Source: Bacteroidales bacterium (lineage in GTDB: Bacteria > Bacteroidota > Bacteroidia > Bacteroidales > JAAUTT01). Taken from it: a DNA stretch of 5,463 nucleotides. The notes below the pieces were generated by a model. It was not told the origin of the DNA, searched no databases, and saw nothing but the letters and a program-made list of their open reading frames with translations. Shown one piece after another: positions 1-5,399 of the stretch. The stretch's first letter is position 1, and every line of letters starts with the position of its first letter. Location of the stretch: assembly GCA_012031335.1 (NCBI GenBank), contig JAAUTT010000377.1, positions 1 through 5,463 on the forward strand, given 5' to 3'. The position numbers and the translations under genes were made by a program.

Positions 1-2
1 TA

Positions 3-214
3 AAAGAAGAATGGCTTAGAAGAAGAAATGGTAATGAAGATAACGAAAAGAAATACTCACAGCAAGACATTGTAGCCATTAAGAGTGAAATAGAAAATCT
101 TAAGGAGTTTGAAAGTCTTGCAAAGTCAATAGTTAAAAACTCGAAGGGAGAAAAACTTATTACAGCTCTTGAAACGGCATTTACAAAGGCCACTGAAATG
201 GGTGCAGCAAAAAA
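3..214 (+). CDS. SNF2 helicase segment 1: linker into second RecA lobe
   Basis: Frame 3 is open from the left edge and encodes a charged, lysine/glutamate-rich helical stretch (begins KEEWLRRRNGNEDNEKKYSQ, then IVAIKSEIENLKEFESLAKS). It continues through KGEKLITALETAFTKATEMG, which corresponds to the region just before the second RecA-like lobe of SNF2 proteins, where the helicase C domain begins. The reading frame leaves the conserved path at the A-run ending at 214. Beyond it, the same frame gives unrelated residues and a stop near 288. There is no start codon to assign, because the gene enters from upstream. Confidence 0.75.
209..214 (+). other. Frame break 1: A-run one base short
   Basis: Six A bases are present where seven would keep the frame (GCA AAA AAA GCT, giving A-K-K-A-I-I-F). 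The conserved residues on both sides fit only if one A is added. Most likely a homopolymer miscount. Confidence 0.8.
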
Positions 215-973
215 GCTATTATTTTCACGGAAAGTACCCGTACTCAGCAATATCTTAAATCTATACTTGAAAATAAGGGATACACGGGTAAAATAGTTCT
301 TTTCAACGGTTCTAACAACGATCCGGAATCAAAGCAAATTTACAAGAATTGGAAAGAAAGATACAAAGATACCGACCGCGTTACAGGTTCTAAAACCGCC
401 GATATGCGAGCAGCATTGGTTGATTATTTCCGCGAAGAAGCAGTGATTATGATTGCTACTGAAGCTGCTGCTGAGGGAATAAATCTTCAGTTTTGCTCAC
501 TTGTTGTAAATTATGATATGCCGTGGAATCCGCAACGTATTGAGCAACGTATTGGCCGTTGTCACCGTTATGGACAAAAATACGATGTGGTTGTGGTAAA
601 TTTTCTTAATAAAGCTAATGCCGCAGATGTTAGAGTGTATGAATTATTAAGGGATAAGTTTAATCTTTTCAGTGGCGTTTTTGGGGCAAGTGATGAAGTA
701 CTGGGGAGCATTGAAAACGGGGTTGACTTTGAAAAACGAATTGCAAAAATTTATCAGGAATGTCGCACCCCGGAAGCTATTCAGGCTTCATTTGATGAAC
801 TACAGCATGAACTCGAAACTCAGATAACCAGTGAGATGAACCAGACCCGTCAAAAATTACTCGAAAACTTTGATGAAGAGGTTCATGATAAACTTCGCAT
901 CAGTTTTGATAAAAGCAGGGAATATAGGACAAAATACGAACAATGGCTGTGGCAACTTACACAATATTTTTAA
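215..973 (+). CDS. SNF2 helicase segment 2: helicase C domain with motifs V and VI
   Basis: This segment holds the second RecA lobe. It opens with AIIFTESTRTQQYL (215-256), the usual first strand and helix of the helicase C domain. Motif V is TEAAAEGINLQ (458-490) and motif VI is QRIGRCHRYGQ (545-577), which contains the arginine finger; VVNYDMPWNPQRIEQ lies between them. The following stretch (NFLNKANAADVRVYELL, FNLFSGVFGASDEVLGSI, GVDFEKRIAKIYQECRTPEA) is typical of large bacterial SNF2 ATPases. The first ATG in this frame is at 404, but it lies inside the lobe between conserved motifs and is not a real start. The stop at 971-973 is caused by a T-run one base short. Confidence 0.9.
   Translation, partial: AIIFTESTRTQQYLKSILENKGYTGKIVLFNGSNNDPESKQIYKNWKERYKDTDRVTGSKTADMRAALVDYFREEAVIMIATEAAAEGINLQFCSLVVNYDMPWNPQRIEQRIGRCHRYGQKYDVVVVNFLNKANAADVRVYELLRDKFNLFSGVFGASDEVLGSIENGVDFEKRIAKIYQECRTPEAIQASFDELQHELETQITSEMNQTRQKLLENFDEEVHDKLRISFDKSREYRTKYEQWLWQLTQYF
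967..971 (+). other. Frame break 2: T-run one base short
   Basis: Five T bases create the stop at 971-973. A sixth T gives TAT TTT TTA AAT GAA (Y-F-L-N-E) and continues into the next segment without a gap. Confidence 0.8.
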
Positions 974-1247
974 ATGAATACGCTGATTTTTCTGAAAGTG
1001 AATATACATTTACTCTTCGAGAAAATCCATTTCCTGCCGAAAAAATTCATTCTGGACCATACAGGATTGGTAAAAATATTGAAGATGCTAATATTTATCG
1101 TATTCATCACCCATTAGCTTCAAAAATCATTTCACACTGTCAGAATCAAAAGTTAGAAGAAAAGGAACTGATATTTAATTATAGTGGCTGTAATAGGAAG
1201 ATTTCAGTTCTTAATCCTTTATTAAATAAGTCGGGTTGGTTGCTGGT
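974..1247 (+). CDS. SNF2 helicase segment 3: post-helicase extension
   Basis: After adding one T at 967-971, the protein continues directly from QLTQYF into LNEYADFSESEYTFTLRENP, then IHSGPYRIGKNIEDANIYRI and HHPLASKII. The HPLA motif followed by a beta-rich stretch is typical of the extension behind the helicase C domain in this SNF2 subgroup. The frame stays conserved to SGWLLV (1231-1248) and then loses it. The ATG at 943 that would open this frame overlaps the end of the previous segment and is an artefact of the frame break. No catalytic residue is recognised here. Confidence 0.75.
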
Positions 1248-1250
1248 TAC
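1236..1250 (+). other. Frame break 3: one base missing
   Basis: Frame 1 is conserved through SGWLLV and frame 3 from YKFVNYIF. Adding one T at 1247-1248 (ggttac to ggtttac) joins them as SGWLLVYKFVNY. The exact site is not certain, only the interval. Confidence 0.65.
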
Positions 1251-1505
1251 AAGTTTGTCAATTACATCTTCGATACTGAAGATTTTGTGGTACTCACAGG
1301 CATTACTGAAAAGGGAGAGTTACTGGATAAGGAACAATGCCAAAGACTTTTTTCAGTTCCGGCAACTGAAACTGACCTGGTAAATAATTCAGAGTTACAG
1401 GAAATAAAAAAAAGATTTAAAAAAATATTATGAAAAAGCCAAATCTGAGATTTTGGATGATATTGGAACTCGCAATGGCAATTACTTCGAGGTTGAACTT
1501 GAAAA
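1248..1505 (+). CDS. SNF2 helicase segment 4: beta-rich extension and start of helical tail (two frames)
   Basis: Frame 3 resumes at 1248 with YKFVNYIFDTEDFVVLTGIT, then GELLDKEQCQRLFSVPATE. This matches the part of the family where a beta-sheet element is followed by a conserved D-x-x-x-C/E-R-L-F helix. At the seven-A run 1419-1425 the frame changes; removing one A joins IKKRFKK to YYEKAKSEILDDIGTRNGNY and FEVELE. The frame changes again at the four-A run 1502-1505. The short stretch 1426-1505 is too small to be seen as an ORF by length, but it is needed to connect the flanking segments. Confidence 0.7.
1419..1425 (+). other. Frame break 4: A-run one base long
   Basis: Seven A bases are present where six would keep the frame (TTT AAA AAA TAT TAT GAA). 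Without removal the frame meets a stop at 1431-1433. Confidence 0.75.
1502..1505 (+). other. Frame break 5: A-run one base short
   Basis: Four A bases are present where five would give GAA AAA CTT GAT (E-K-L-D) and join to the coiled-coil segment. Without it the frame meets a stop at 1546-1548. Confidence 0.75.
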
Positions 1506-1805
1506 CTTGATAAATGGGGTGAAGATAAACGAAGCTTACTTAAACTAACTTTAAAGGAGCTTGATGATCAAATTAAAGAACTAAAAAAACAAGTGAGGCT
1601 TGCACCCAATTTGCCTGAAAAACTAAAATTAGAGAAAGATAAGCGCAAACTTGAGACAGAAAGGGATGAAGCATGGAAAGAATATGATAATGCAGCTAAG
1701 GAAATTGAGAAAAATAAGGATAAATTGATTGATGAAATTGAAAAGAAACTTAAACAGCATTTATCTGAAAACACATTGTTTTTAATACATTGGAAAATAA
1801 AATAA
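1506..1805 (+). CDS. SNF2 helicase segment 5: coiled-coil C-terminus
   Basis: With one A added at 1502-1505, the frame reads KLDKWGEDKRSLLKLTLKEL and continues through LDDQIKELKKQVRLAPNLPE into a strongly charged heptad-like stretch (LEKDKRKLETERDEAWKEYD, EIEKNKDKLIDEIEKKLKQH). This is a predicted coiled coil of roughly 60-80 residues. It ends in ENTLFLIHWKIK and a TAA stop (1803-1805). The short hydrophobic W-K-I ending is characteristic of this helicase subgroup, so the stop is taken as genuine. The coiled coil could mediate self-association or partner binding; that is inference. The ATG at 1593-like internal openings are not starts. Confidence 0.8.
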   Translation, partial: LDKWGEDKRSLLKLTLKELDDQIKELKKQVRLAPNLPEKLKLEKDKRKLETERDEAWKEYDNAAKEIEKNKDKLIDEIEKKLKQHLSENTLFLIHWKIK

Positions 1806-1810
1806 CTTGT

Positions 1811-2014
1811 ATGGCCGAAATAGAAAAACTAAACCTTCAATCAATGGATATTAAACAGGATCAAATTGAAAAACTCAAGCAGACTTTTCCTGAAGTTTTT
1901 ACTGAAGGTAATAAAATTGACTGGGACAAATTAAGATTGACCCTGGGCGAAAATATTGAAATAGGCAAAGAACGTTATAGTATGAACTGGCCGGGTAAAA
2001 GCAGATTGCTTTAA
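1811..2014 (+). CDS. Mod methyltransferase N-terminal segment
   Basis: This is the first ~60 codons of the methylase (MAEIEKLNLQSMD..., FPEVFTEGNKIDWDKLRLTL, YSMNWPGK). The W-x-G-K element before the catalytic domain is conserved in Mod proteins. The same frame is open upstream to an ATG at 1790, but that ATG lies inside the helicase gene, so 1811 is preferred. There is no Shine-Dalgarno sequence; the upstream bases are A/T-rich (aaataaaataacttgt). The apparent stop at 2012-2014 is judged an artefact. If it were real, this would be an isolated 67-residue peptide with no known function. Confidence 0.75.
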   Translation: MAEIEKLNLQSMDIKQDQIEKLKQTFPEVFTEGNKIDWDKLRLTLGENIEIGKERYSMNWPGKSRLL

Positions 2015-2042
2015 AACCATACAAACAGCCAAGCATTGCAAA
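1997..2042 (+). other. Frame breaks 6-8: three extra A bases within 46 bases
   Basis: Single extra A bases near 1997-2003, at 2031-2032 and at 2040-2042 explain the false TAA at 2012-2014. Removing them gives KADCFKTIQTASIATLVPVR (or GKSDCF if the first extra A is at 2003). This has the same spacing as the G-K-S-x-A-F-x-x-I-Q-T-P-x-x-x-T-L-V-P stretch of other Mod proteins. The net change is three bases, so the outer frame is unchanged. Confidence 0.7.
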
Positions 2043-3721
2043 CATTAGTTCCTGTAAGAGCAGAAAGCATTAACTTCGACTCTACAGAAAACCTGTTCAT
2101 CGAAGGTGATAATCTTGAAGTTTTGAAGCTTTTGCAAAAAAGCTACCTGGGCAAAATTAAAATGATTTACATTGACCCACCTTACAATACTGGCAATGAT
2201 TTTATATATCCCGATAATTACACAGAAAACCTGCAAACATACCTTGAATATACTGGTCAGGTTGATGTAGAAGGTAGAAAATTTGGTACGAATACTGATA
2301 CAGATGGAAGATTCCATAGTAAGTGGATGAATATGATGTATCCACGATTATTCCTGGCAAAAAATCTATTGAGTGAAGATGGAGTAATTTTTATTTCCAT
2401 TGACGATAATGAAATACAGAATCTACGAGCAGTATGTAATGAGATTTATGGTGAAGAAAATTTTATTGCACAATTCATTTGGAAGAGAAGACAGAATGTA
2501 GATAGTCGTGCAAAGAATGGAGCATCGGTTGACCATGAATACATTGTTGTATACAAGAAAACTGAAAATGCATCTTTAAGAGGCGCAGAGAAGGACTTAG
2601 ATAAATATTCAAATCCAGATAATGACCCAAAAGGCTCATGGATGAGTGCTGATATGACTGGTTTAGCAACTAAAGAACAGCGACCTAATCTACATTATGA
2701 TCTTGAAAATCCCAAGACTGGTATTATTTATAAGTGTCCTCAAACAGGGTGGAGATATGAACCTAAAAGAATGAAGGAGCTAATTGCTATGGGAGAAGTT
2801 ATTTTCCCAAAAAACCCTGAAGGTAGACCAAGACGTAAAAAATTCTTAAAAGATTTAACAAGTGATTTTACAGGCTTTTCTTCCGTATTGCAAACAGCAT
2901 TTAATACTCAGGGAACAAGAGAAGTTCGTGAAATATTTGATGATAAAGAATTCTTTGATTTTCCAAAGCCTAAAGATTTAATTAAACAATTGGTGAGTCA
3001 GGGAACTGATAATGAAAGTTCCGACATTGTAGTTGATTTTTTCGCTGGTTCTTGCACCACAGCTCAAGCAATTATGGAACTTAATAGAATAGATGGTGGT
3101 AATAGAAAATTTATTTGCATTCAACTACCACAACCACTTGAAATGGGCAGTGAAGCTTTTAAATCAGGATATAAAAACATTGCTGATATTGGCAAAGAAC
3201 GTATTAGACGCATTATTAAGAAGATTGATGAAGAAATTGAATCTAAGAAACAAAAACCACAGCAATTGAAATTAGGTGGAGAGCCAAAGTCGGATGATAT
3301 AGTTGATTTAGGCTTCAAAGTTTTTAAACTTCTACCTTCAAATTTTAAAATATGGCAAGAAAACATTGAAAAAACACCCGAAGCTATACAAACAGCTTTG
3401 GAACTTCACATTGAGCATATTTCGCCACAAGCGAAGAGGGAAGCCATCTTATATGAGCTTTTGCTAAAATCGGGGTTCGAACTTACAACACACATGAAGC
3501 AAATTACAATAGAGAATAAAAACGTATATAGCATTGCCGAAGGGCAGTTGTTGATATGCCTTGAAAATGACCTCACATACGAGCTTATCAAAGCTATGGC
3601 AGAACTTCAGCCATCAAGGGTAATATGCCTGGATGAAGGTTTCCACAACAATGACCAATTAAAAACCAATGCTGTTCAAATAATGAAAAGCAAAGGGGTA
3701 ACTAATTTTAGAACAGTGTAA
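2036..3721 (+). CDS. Mod methyltransferase catalytic, target-recognition and C-terminal domains
   Basis: This long uninterrupted frame carries the catalytic core. Catalytic motif IV is DPPYNTGNDF, with DPPY at 2174-2185 (residues 47-50 of the open frame), preceded by NLFIEGDNLEVLKLLQKSY. The target-recognition region follows, from about FIAQFIWKRRQNVDS to FFDFPKPKDLIKQL. The AdoMet-binding motif I comes after it, as VVDFFAGSCTTAQAI (about 3029-3073). The order motif IV, recognition domain, motif I defines the beta class used by type III Mod proteins. The second glycine of FxGxG is cysteine (codon 3053-3055). The first usable codon, TTG at 2036, lies within the conserved TLVPV lead-in and is not the true start. 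The AlbA_2 gene begins 1 base after the TAA. Confidence 0.95.
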   Translation: MQTLVPVRAESINFDSTENLFIEGDNLEVLKLLQKSYLGKIKMIYIDPPYNTGNDFIYPDNYTENLQTYLEYTGQVDVEGRKFGTNTDTDGRFHSKWMNMMYPRLFLAKNLLSEDGVIFISIDDNEIQNLRAVCNEIYGEENFIAQFIWKRRQNVDSRAKNGASVDHEYIVVYKKTENASLRGAEKDLDKYSNPDNDPKGSWMSADMTGLATKEQRPNLHYDLENPKTGIIYKCPQTGWRYEPKRMKELIAMGEVIFPKNPEGRPRRKKFLKDLTSDFTGFSSVLQTAFNTQGTREVREIFDDKEFFDFPKPKDLIKQLVSQGTDNESSDIVVDFFAGSCTTAQAIMELNRIDGGNRKFICIQLPQPLEMGSEAFKSGYKNIADIGKERIRRIIKKIDEEIESKKQKPQQLKLGGEPKSDDIVDLGFKVFKLLPSNFKIWQENIEKTPEAIQTALELHIEHISPQAKREAILYELLLKSGFELTTHMKQITIENKNVYSIAEGQLLICLENDLTYELIKAMAELQPSRVICLDEGFHNNDQLKTNAVQIMKSKGVTNFRTV

Positions 3722-3722
3722 G

Positions 3723-4094
3723 ATGACTAAAAATGAGAATAATGTGATTGAATTTAAAAGCCTCAAGAAAATTACATCGGGTGATGCCGGTTTTCGCGAT
3801 CTGGCTGTTACCTGTGTTTGTTTGGCCAACACCCAGGGAGGTAAAATTGTAATCGGGATTGATGATAAGACCAAAGTACCTCCACAGGAACAAGTTGTAA
3901 CAGATGAAATTATTAATAACTCGATCAACAGGTTACGCTCATTATGCTTCAATGTTGGAATTGTTGCGGGTGATATTGAAACCCATGAAAATGGGGGTCA
4001 GTTTTTTAGTATAATCATTCAACCAAGTTTAAAATCCATAGCAACCACATCCGATGGGAAAATATACCTTCGAATTGGGGATCAGTGCCAGGCA
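3723..4094 (+). CDS. AlbA_2 domain segment
   Basis: The N-terminus reads VIEFKSLKKITSGDAGFRDL then AVTCVCLANTQGGKIVIGID, the classic AlbA_2 signature: a conserved E-x-K near residues 10-12 and N-T-x-G-G-x-I-x-I-G-I-D at about residues 36-47. It continues to KIYLRIGDQCQA (residues 113-124), the Y-x-R-x-G strand that closes the domain. Human Schlafen proteins carry a related domain, and some are RNA nucleases. Bacterial members are mostly uncharacterised, so nuclease activity here is only a possibility. The open frame runs on to a stop at 4113-4115, but the last residues (ARRRRI) are out of frame. Confidence 0.88.
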
Positions 4095-4101
4095 GCGCGG
4101 A
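4089..4101 (+). other. Frame break 9: one extra base (or two missing) between AlbA_2 and GHKL parts
   Basis: Frame 3 is conserved through GDQCQA and frame 1 from RGDEEF. Removing the G at 4095 gives QARGDEEF; two missing bases would give one more residue (for example QAARGDEEF). Unlike the others, this site is in a GC-rich stretch (ggcagcgcggag), not an A/T run. Confidence 0.6.
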
Positions 4102-4788
4102 GACGAAGAATTTAATAAGGTTGCCTCAGAAAAAGATGCTTTTCAATGGGAACTTCAATTACGCAATATACCAATCAATCAAATCTCATCGGAGAATATC
4201 GTATGGTTTGCAAAAGAAATCCGTTCTTCTGACAGGGTAAAACCGCATGTTAAAGAAATGTCAGATATTGAAATTCTCGAACATTACAATTTGATTTCAG
4301 CCAACCTTGCTACAAATTTGGGGGTTCTTTGGTTGGGGACAATTGCACAACGCAGCAGGCTTACTTACCCTATAAATGTGCAATATATCGTTTACGATGA
4401 AAACGAAAATAAGGTCAGGAAGGAAGACTGGCAGGACTTTGCATTAAACCCAAAACAATTAATAATAGATGTTGAGAAAGAAGCAGTTGAATTAACTTAT
4501 TATGATGAATTCCCGCAAGGCTTATTTAGGAATAAAATCCGTCACTACGATGAAAGGGTAATAAGAGAGTTATTGATTAATGCCTTAGCACATAAAAGCT
4601 ACACTATTTCGGGTGATATTTTTATCAGGGTTTATACGAACAGACTTGAAATAACCAATCCTGGCGGGCTTCCTTTAGGGGTTTCCAAAGAAAATATTTT
4701 ACACACAACAAACCGTCGTAATCCTCATTTAATCCGGATATTACACGATTTAAGATTGATGGAGGGTGAAGGAACAGGGTATAATTAA
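4096..4788 (+). CDS. GHKL-type ATP-binding (HATPase_c_4) segment
   Basis: The true frame enters at about 4096 with RGDEEFNKVASEKDAFQWEL and runs through a conserved linker (EILEHYNLI, NLGVLWLG). The ATP-binding domain follows: the N-box RELLINALAHKSY (4564-4602) with the E-x-x-x-N pair that coordinates Mg-ATP in GHKL enzymes (Glu 4567-4569, Asn 4579-4581), then NPGGLP (4657-4674), RRNPHL (from 4714) and EGEGTG (4762-4779). This order is typical of HATPase_c_4. The upstream ATG at 4054 is inside the AlbA_2 domain in a different frame and is not a start. The TAA at 4786-4788 is judged false, because the next codons in the same frame (YEINSRDSKAFPEL) continue the family sequence. Confidence 0.85.
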   Translation, partial: RGDEEFNKVASEKDAFQWELQLRNIPINQISSENIVWFAKEIRSSDRVKPHVKEMSDIEILEHYNLISANLATNLGVLWLGTIAQRSRLTYPINVQYIVYDENENKVRKEDWQDFALNPKQLIIDVEKEAVELTYYDEFPQGLFRNKIRHYDERVIRELLINALAHKSYTISGDIFIRVYTNRLEITNPGGLPLGVSKENILHTTNRRNPHLIRILHDLRLMEGEGTGYN

Positions 4789-4792
4789 TTTT
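4785..4792 (+). other. Frame breaks 10-11: compensating T loss and T gain that make a false stop
   Basis: The window reads AAT TAA TTT TAC. Moving one T from the four-T run at 4789-4792 to the two-T run at 4785-4786 gives AAT TTA ATT TAC (N-L-I-Y). This restores the G-T-G-Y-x-L/R-I/M-Y-E pattern usual behind the EGEGTG motif. The frame before and after is the same, as expected for two opposite miscounts. Confidence 0.65.
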
Positions 4793-5370
4793 ACGAAATT
4801 AATAGCCGTGATTCGAAAGCTTTTCCTGAATTATTATCAGATTATGACTCTACTACAGTCGTGCAGAATTCAAAAATTTTGGACGCAGATGTCATTCAAC
4901 TTATAGATTTTATTGCACGTAATTATCAACTTTCACAAAAAGAATATATCGTGCTGGGAATTGTCGGAAGGCACAAAAAAATACTGTCAACCTCATTGAC
5001 CAGGGAACTTCAACTTACAGACGAAGAAAGATTACGTTCGTATGTAGGTAAACTACTGGAACAATCAATACTCATAAGCAGGGGGATAAAGAAGGGCACT
5101 GAATATCTCATTAATCCTAAATTAATTGAAAGTGCAAAAATTAACGTAAAACCAACCTTAAAAATTATTGAGCCACATGTTTTAGCAGCCTTGGTAATGG
5201 AAGATTTAAAATTACACCCAAATAGTAAAAGTTCGGAAATACAAAAACGAATATCTGATTTGCCTATTGAAGATATCAGGAAATGTTTAAGAAAGCTCGA
5301 AAAACAACGAAAGATTGAACCTGTTGGCTCTAAAAAGGCAAAAGCTTATGTTCTGGCAAAAAAAAATTAA
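4789..5370 (+). CDS. AlbA_2/GHKL protein C-terminal winged-helix segment
   Basis: From 4789 the frame reads FYEINSRDSKAFPELLSDYD and leads into SKILDADVIQLIDFIARNYQ, then QKEYIVLGIVGRHKKILSTS and LRSYVGKLLEQSILISRGIK, a probable winged-helix DNA-binding unit. A second helical unit (SKSSEIQKRISDLPIEDIRK, CLRKLEKQRKIEPVGSKKAK) ends the protein before the TAA at 5368-5370. Both have the helix-turn-helix plus basic wing look of MarR- or DeoR-like modules, but their subfamily is not recognised. A GTG at 4861 could be called as a start, but it lies in the middle of a conserved stretch in the same frame as the GHKL segment. Confidence 0.8.
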   Translation, partial: FYEINSRDSKAFPELLSDYDSTTVVQNSKILDADVIQLIDFIARNYQLSQKEYIVLGIVGRHKKILSTSLTRELQLTDEERLRSYVGKLLEQSILISRGIKKGTEYLINPKLIESAKINVKPTLKIIEPHVLAALVMEDLKLHPNSKSSEIQKRISDLPIEDIRKCLRKLEKQRKIEPVGSKKAKAYVLAKKN

Positions 5371-5399
5371 ATTAAGATTATATTTTTAATTAGTTTTTT
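5370..5399 (+). terminator. Possible weak rho-independent terminator
   Basis: An 8-base-pair stem (aattaaga 5370-5377 with ttttaatt 5384-5391, one G-T pair) encloses a 6-base loop and is followed by six T bases (5394-5399). It begins at the stop codon of the last gene, where an operon end would be expected. The stem has no G-C pair, so it would be weak, and such structures arise by chance in AT-rich DNA. Confidence 0.3.

Larger units (their letters stand above)
1..1805 (+). pseudogene. SNF2-family DNA helicase/translocase, C-terminal part, frameshifted (probably by sequence error)
   Basis: This is the C-terminal ~601 residues of a large SNF2 (HepA/RapA-like, COG0553) ATPase; the N-terminal Walker A/DEAH lobe lies off the left edge. 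Proteins of this type translocate on double-stranded DNA using ATP; in defence islands they accompany methylases or nucleases. Helicase motifs V and VI are seen at 458-490 and 545-577, followed by a long helical extension, a coiled coil and a characteristic ending (LFLIHWKIK, where relatives have an LFTIRW-like end). Five single-base indels break the frame, near 209-214, 967-971, 1236-1250, 1419-1425 and 1502-1505. Correcting all five (four added bases, one removed) gives exactly 601 codons plus stop, with no internal stop. The methylase gene follows after 5 bases. Family assignment is firm; the biological role (defence) is inferred from context. Confidence 0.9.
1811..3721 (+). pseudogene. Type III-like adenine-specific DNA methyltransferase (Mod), whole gene with N-terminal frame breaks
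   Basis: This gene encodes a site-specific N6-adenine DNA methyltransferase of the Mod (type III, beta-class) family, which transfers a methyl group from S-adenosylmethionine to adenine in a recognition site. The chosen start is ATG 1811, 5 bases after the helicase stop; LQSMDIKQDQIEKLKQTFPE just after it matches the usual Mod N-terminus. An in-frame TAA at 2012-2014 interrupts the gene, but three extra A bases (near 1997-2003, 2031-2032 and 2040-2042) explain it. Removing them joins MNWPGK to ADCFKTIQTASIATLVPV, matching the family spacing, and gives 635 codons plus stop, a normal Mod length. The C-terminal end (DQLKTNAVQIMKSKGVTNFR) is also typical. The gene is probably functional in the organism. 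The target sequence cannot be predicted. Confidence 0.93.
3723..5370 (+). pseudogene. AlbA_2 / RecG-like ATP-binding transcriptional-regulator-type protein, whole gene with frame breaks
   Basis: Corrected, this gene encodes a ~548-residue protein with three parts: an N-terminal Schlafen AlbA_2 (divergent AAA_4-type) domain, a middle/C-terminal HATPase_c_4 domain (the GHKL fold often named 'RecG C-terminal' in databases), and a winged-helix tail. It lacks real RecG helicase motifs, so the name 'ATP-dependent DNA helicase RecG' sometimes used would mislead. Such proteins are common in Bacteroidota and near R-M or defence genes, and are usually described as putative DNA-binding regulators; their exact activity is poorly defined. 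ATG 3723 follows the methylase TAA by one base, supporting translational coupling. Breaks are one near 4089-4101 and a compensating pair at 4785-4792. Removing one base near 4095 gives 548 codons plus stop. Confidence 0.88.

Noticed and set aside
943..1383. A separate 146-residue gene starting at ATG 943
   Set aside because: It overlaps the end of the helicase C segment, its first residues are out-of-frame reading of conserved helicase sequence, and its last ~45 residues lie past another frame break. Only the middle part is real helicase sequence.
209..1505. Programmed ribosomal frameshifting or homopolymer phase variation
   Set aside because: The runs are only 4-7 bases, the breaks are many and in both directions, and no slippery site with a downstream stimulatory structure stands out. 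A switch would need one site, not five in one gene.
1568..3952. Several reverse-strand open frames (for example 1568-1774, 2045-2317, 3121-3366, 3659-3952)
   Set aside because: All lie opposite strongly conserved + strand coding sequence. Their products have low-complexity or cysteine/serine-rich composition and match no family.
4054..4115. Overlapping start of a second AlbA_2/ATPase gene at ATG 4054
   Set aside because: The region 4054-4094 in this frame is a shadow of the conserved K-I-Y-L-R-I-G-D strand of the AlbA_2 domain. The two frames join into one family-typical protein.
4861..5370. An independent 169-residue winged-helix gene starting at GTG 4861
   Set aside because: The same frame is conserved upstream back to 4789 and continues the GHKL protein; GTG 4861 has no ribosome binding site and is an internal codon.
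3723..5370. Calling the third gene a true RecG helicase
   Set aside because: No Walker A, DEAH or other superfamily 2 helicase motifs are present. The resemblance is to AlbA_2 and HATPase_c_4 proteins that carry a misleading RecG label in databases.
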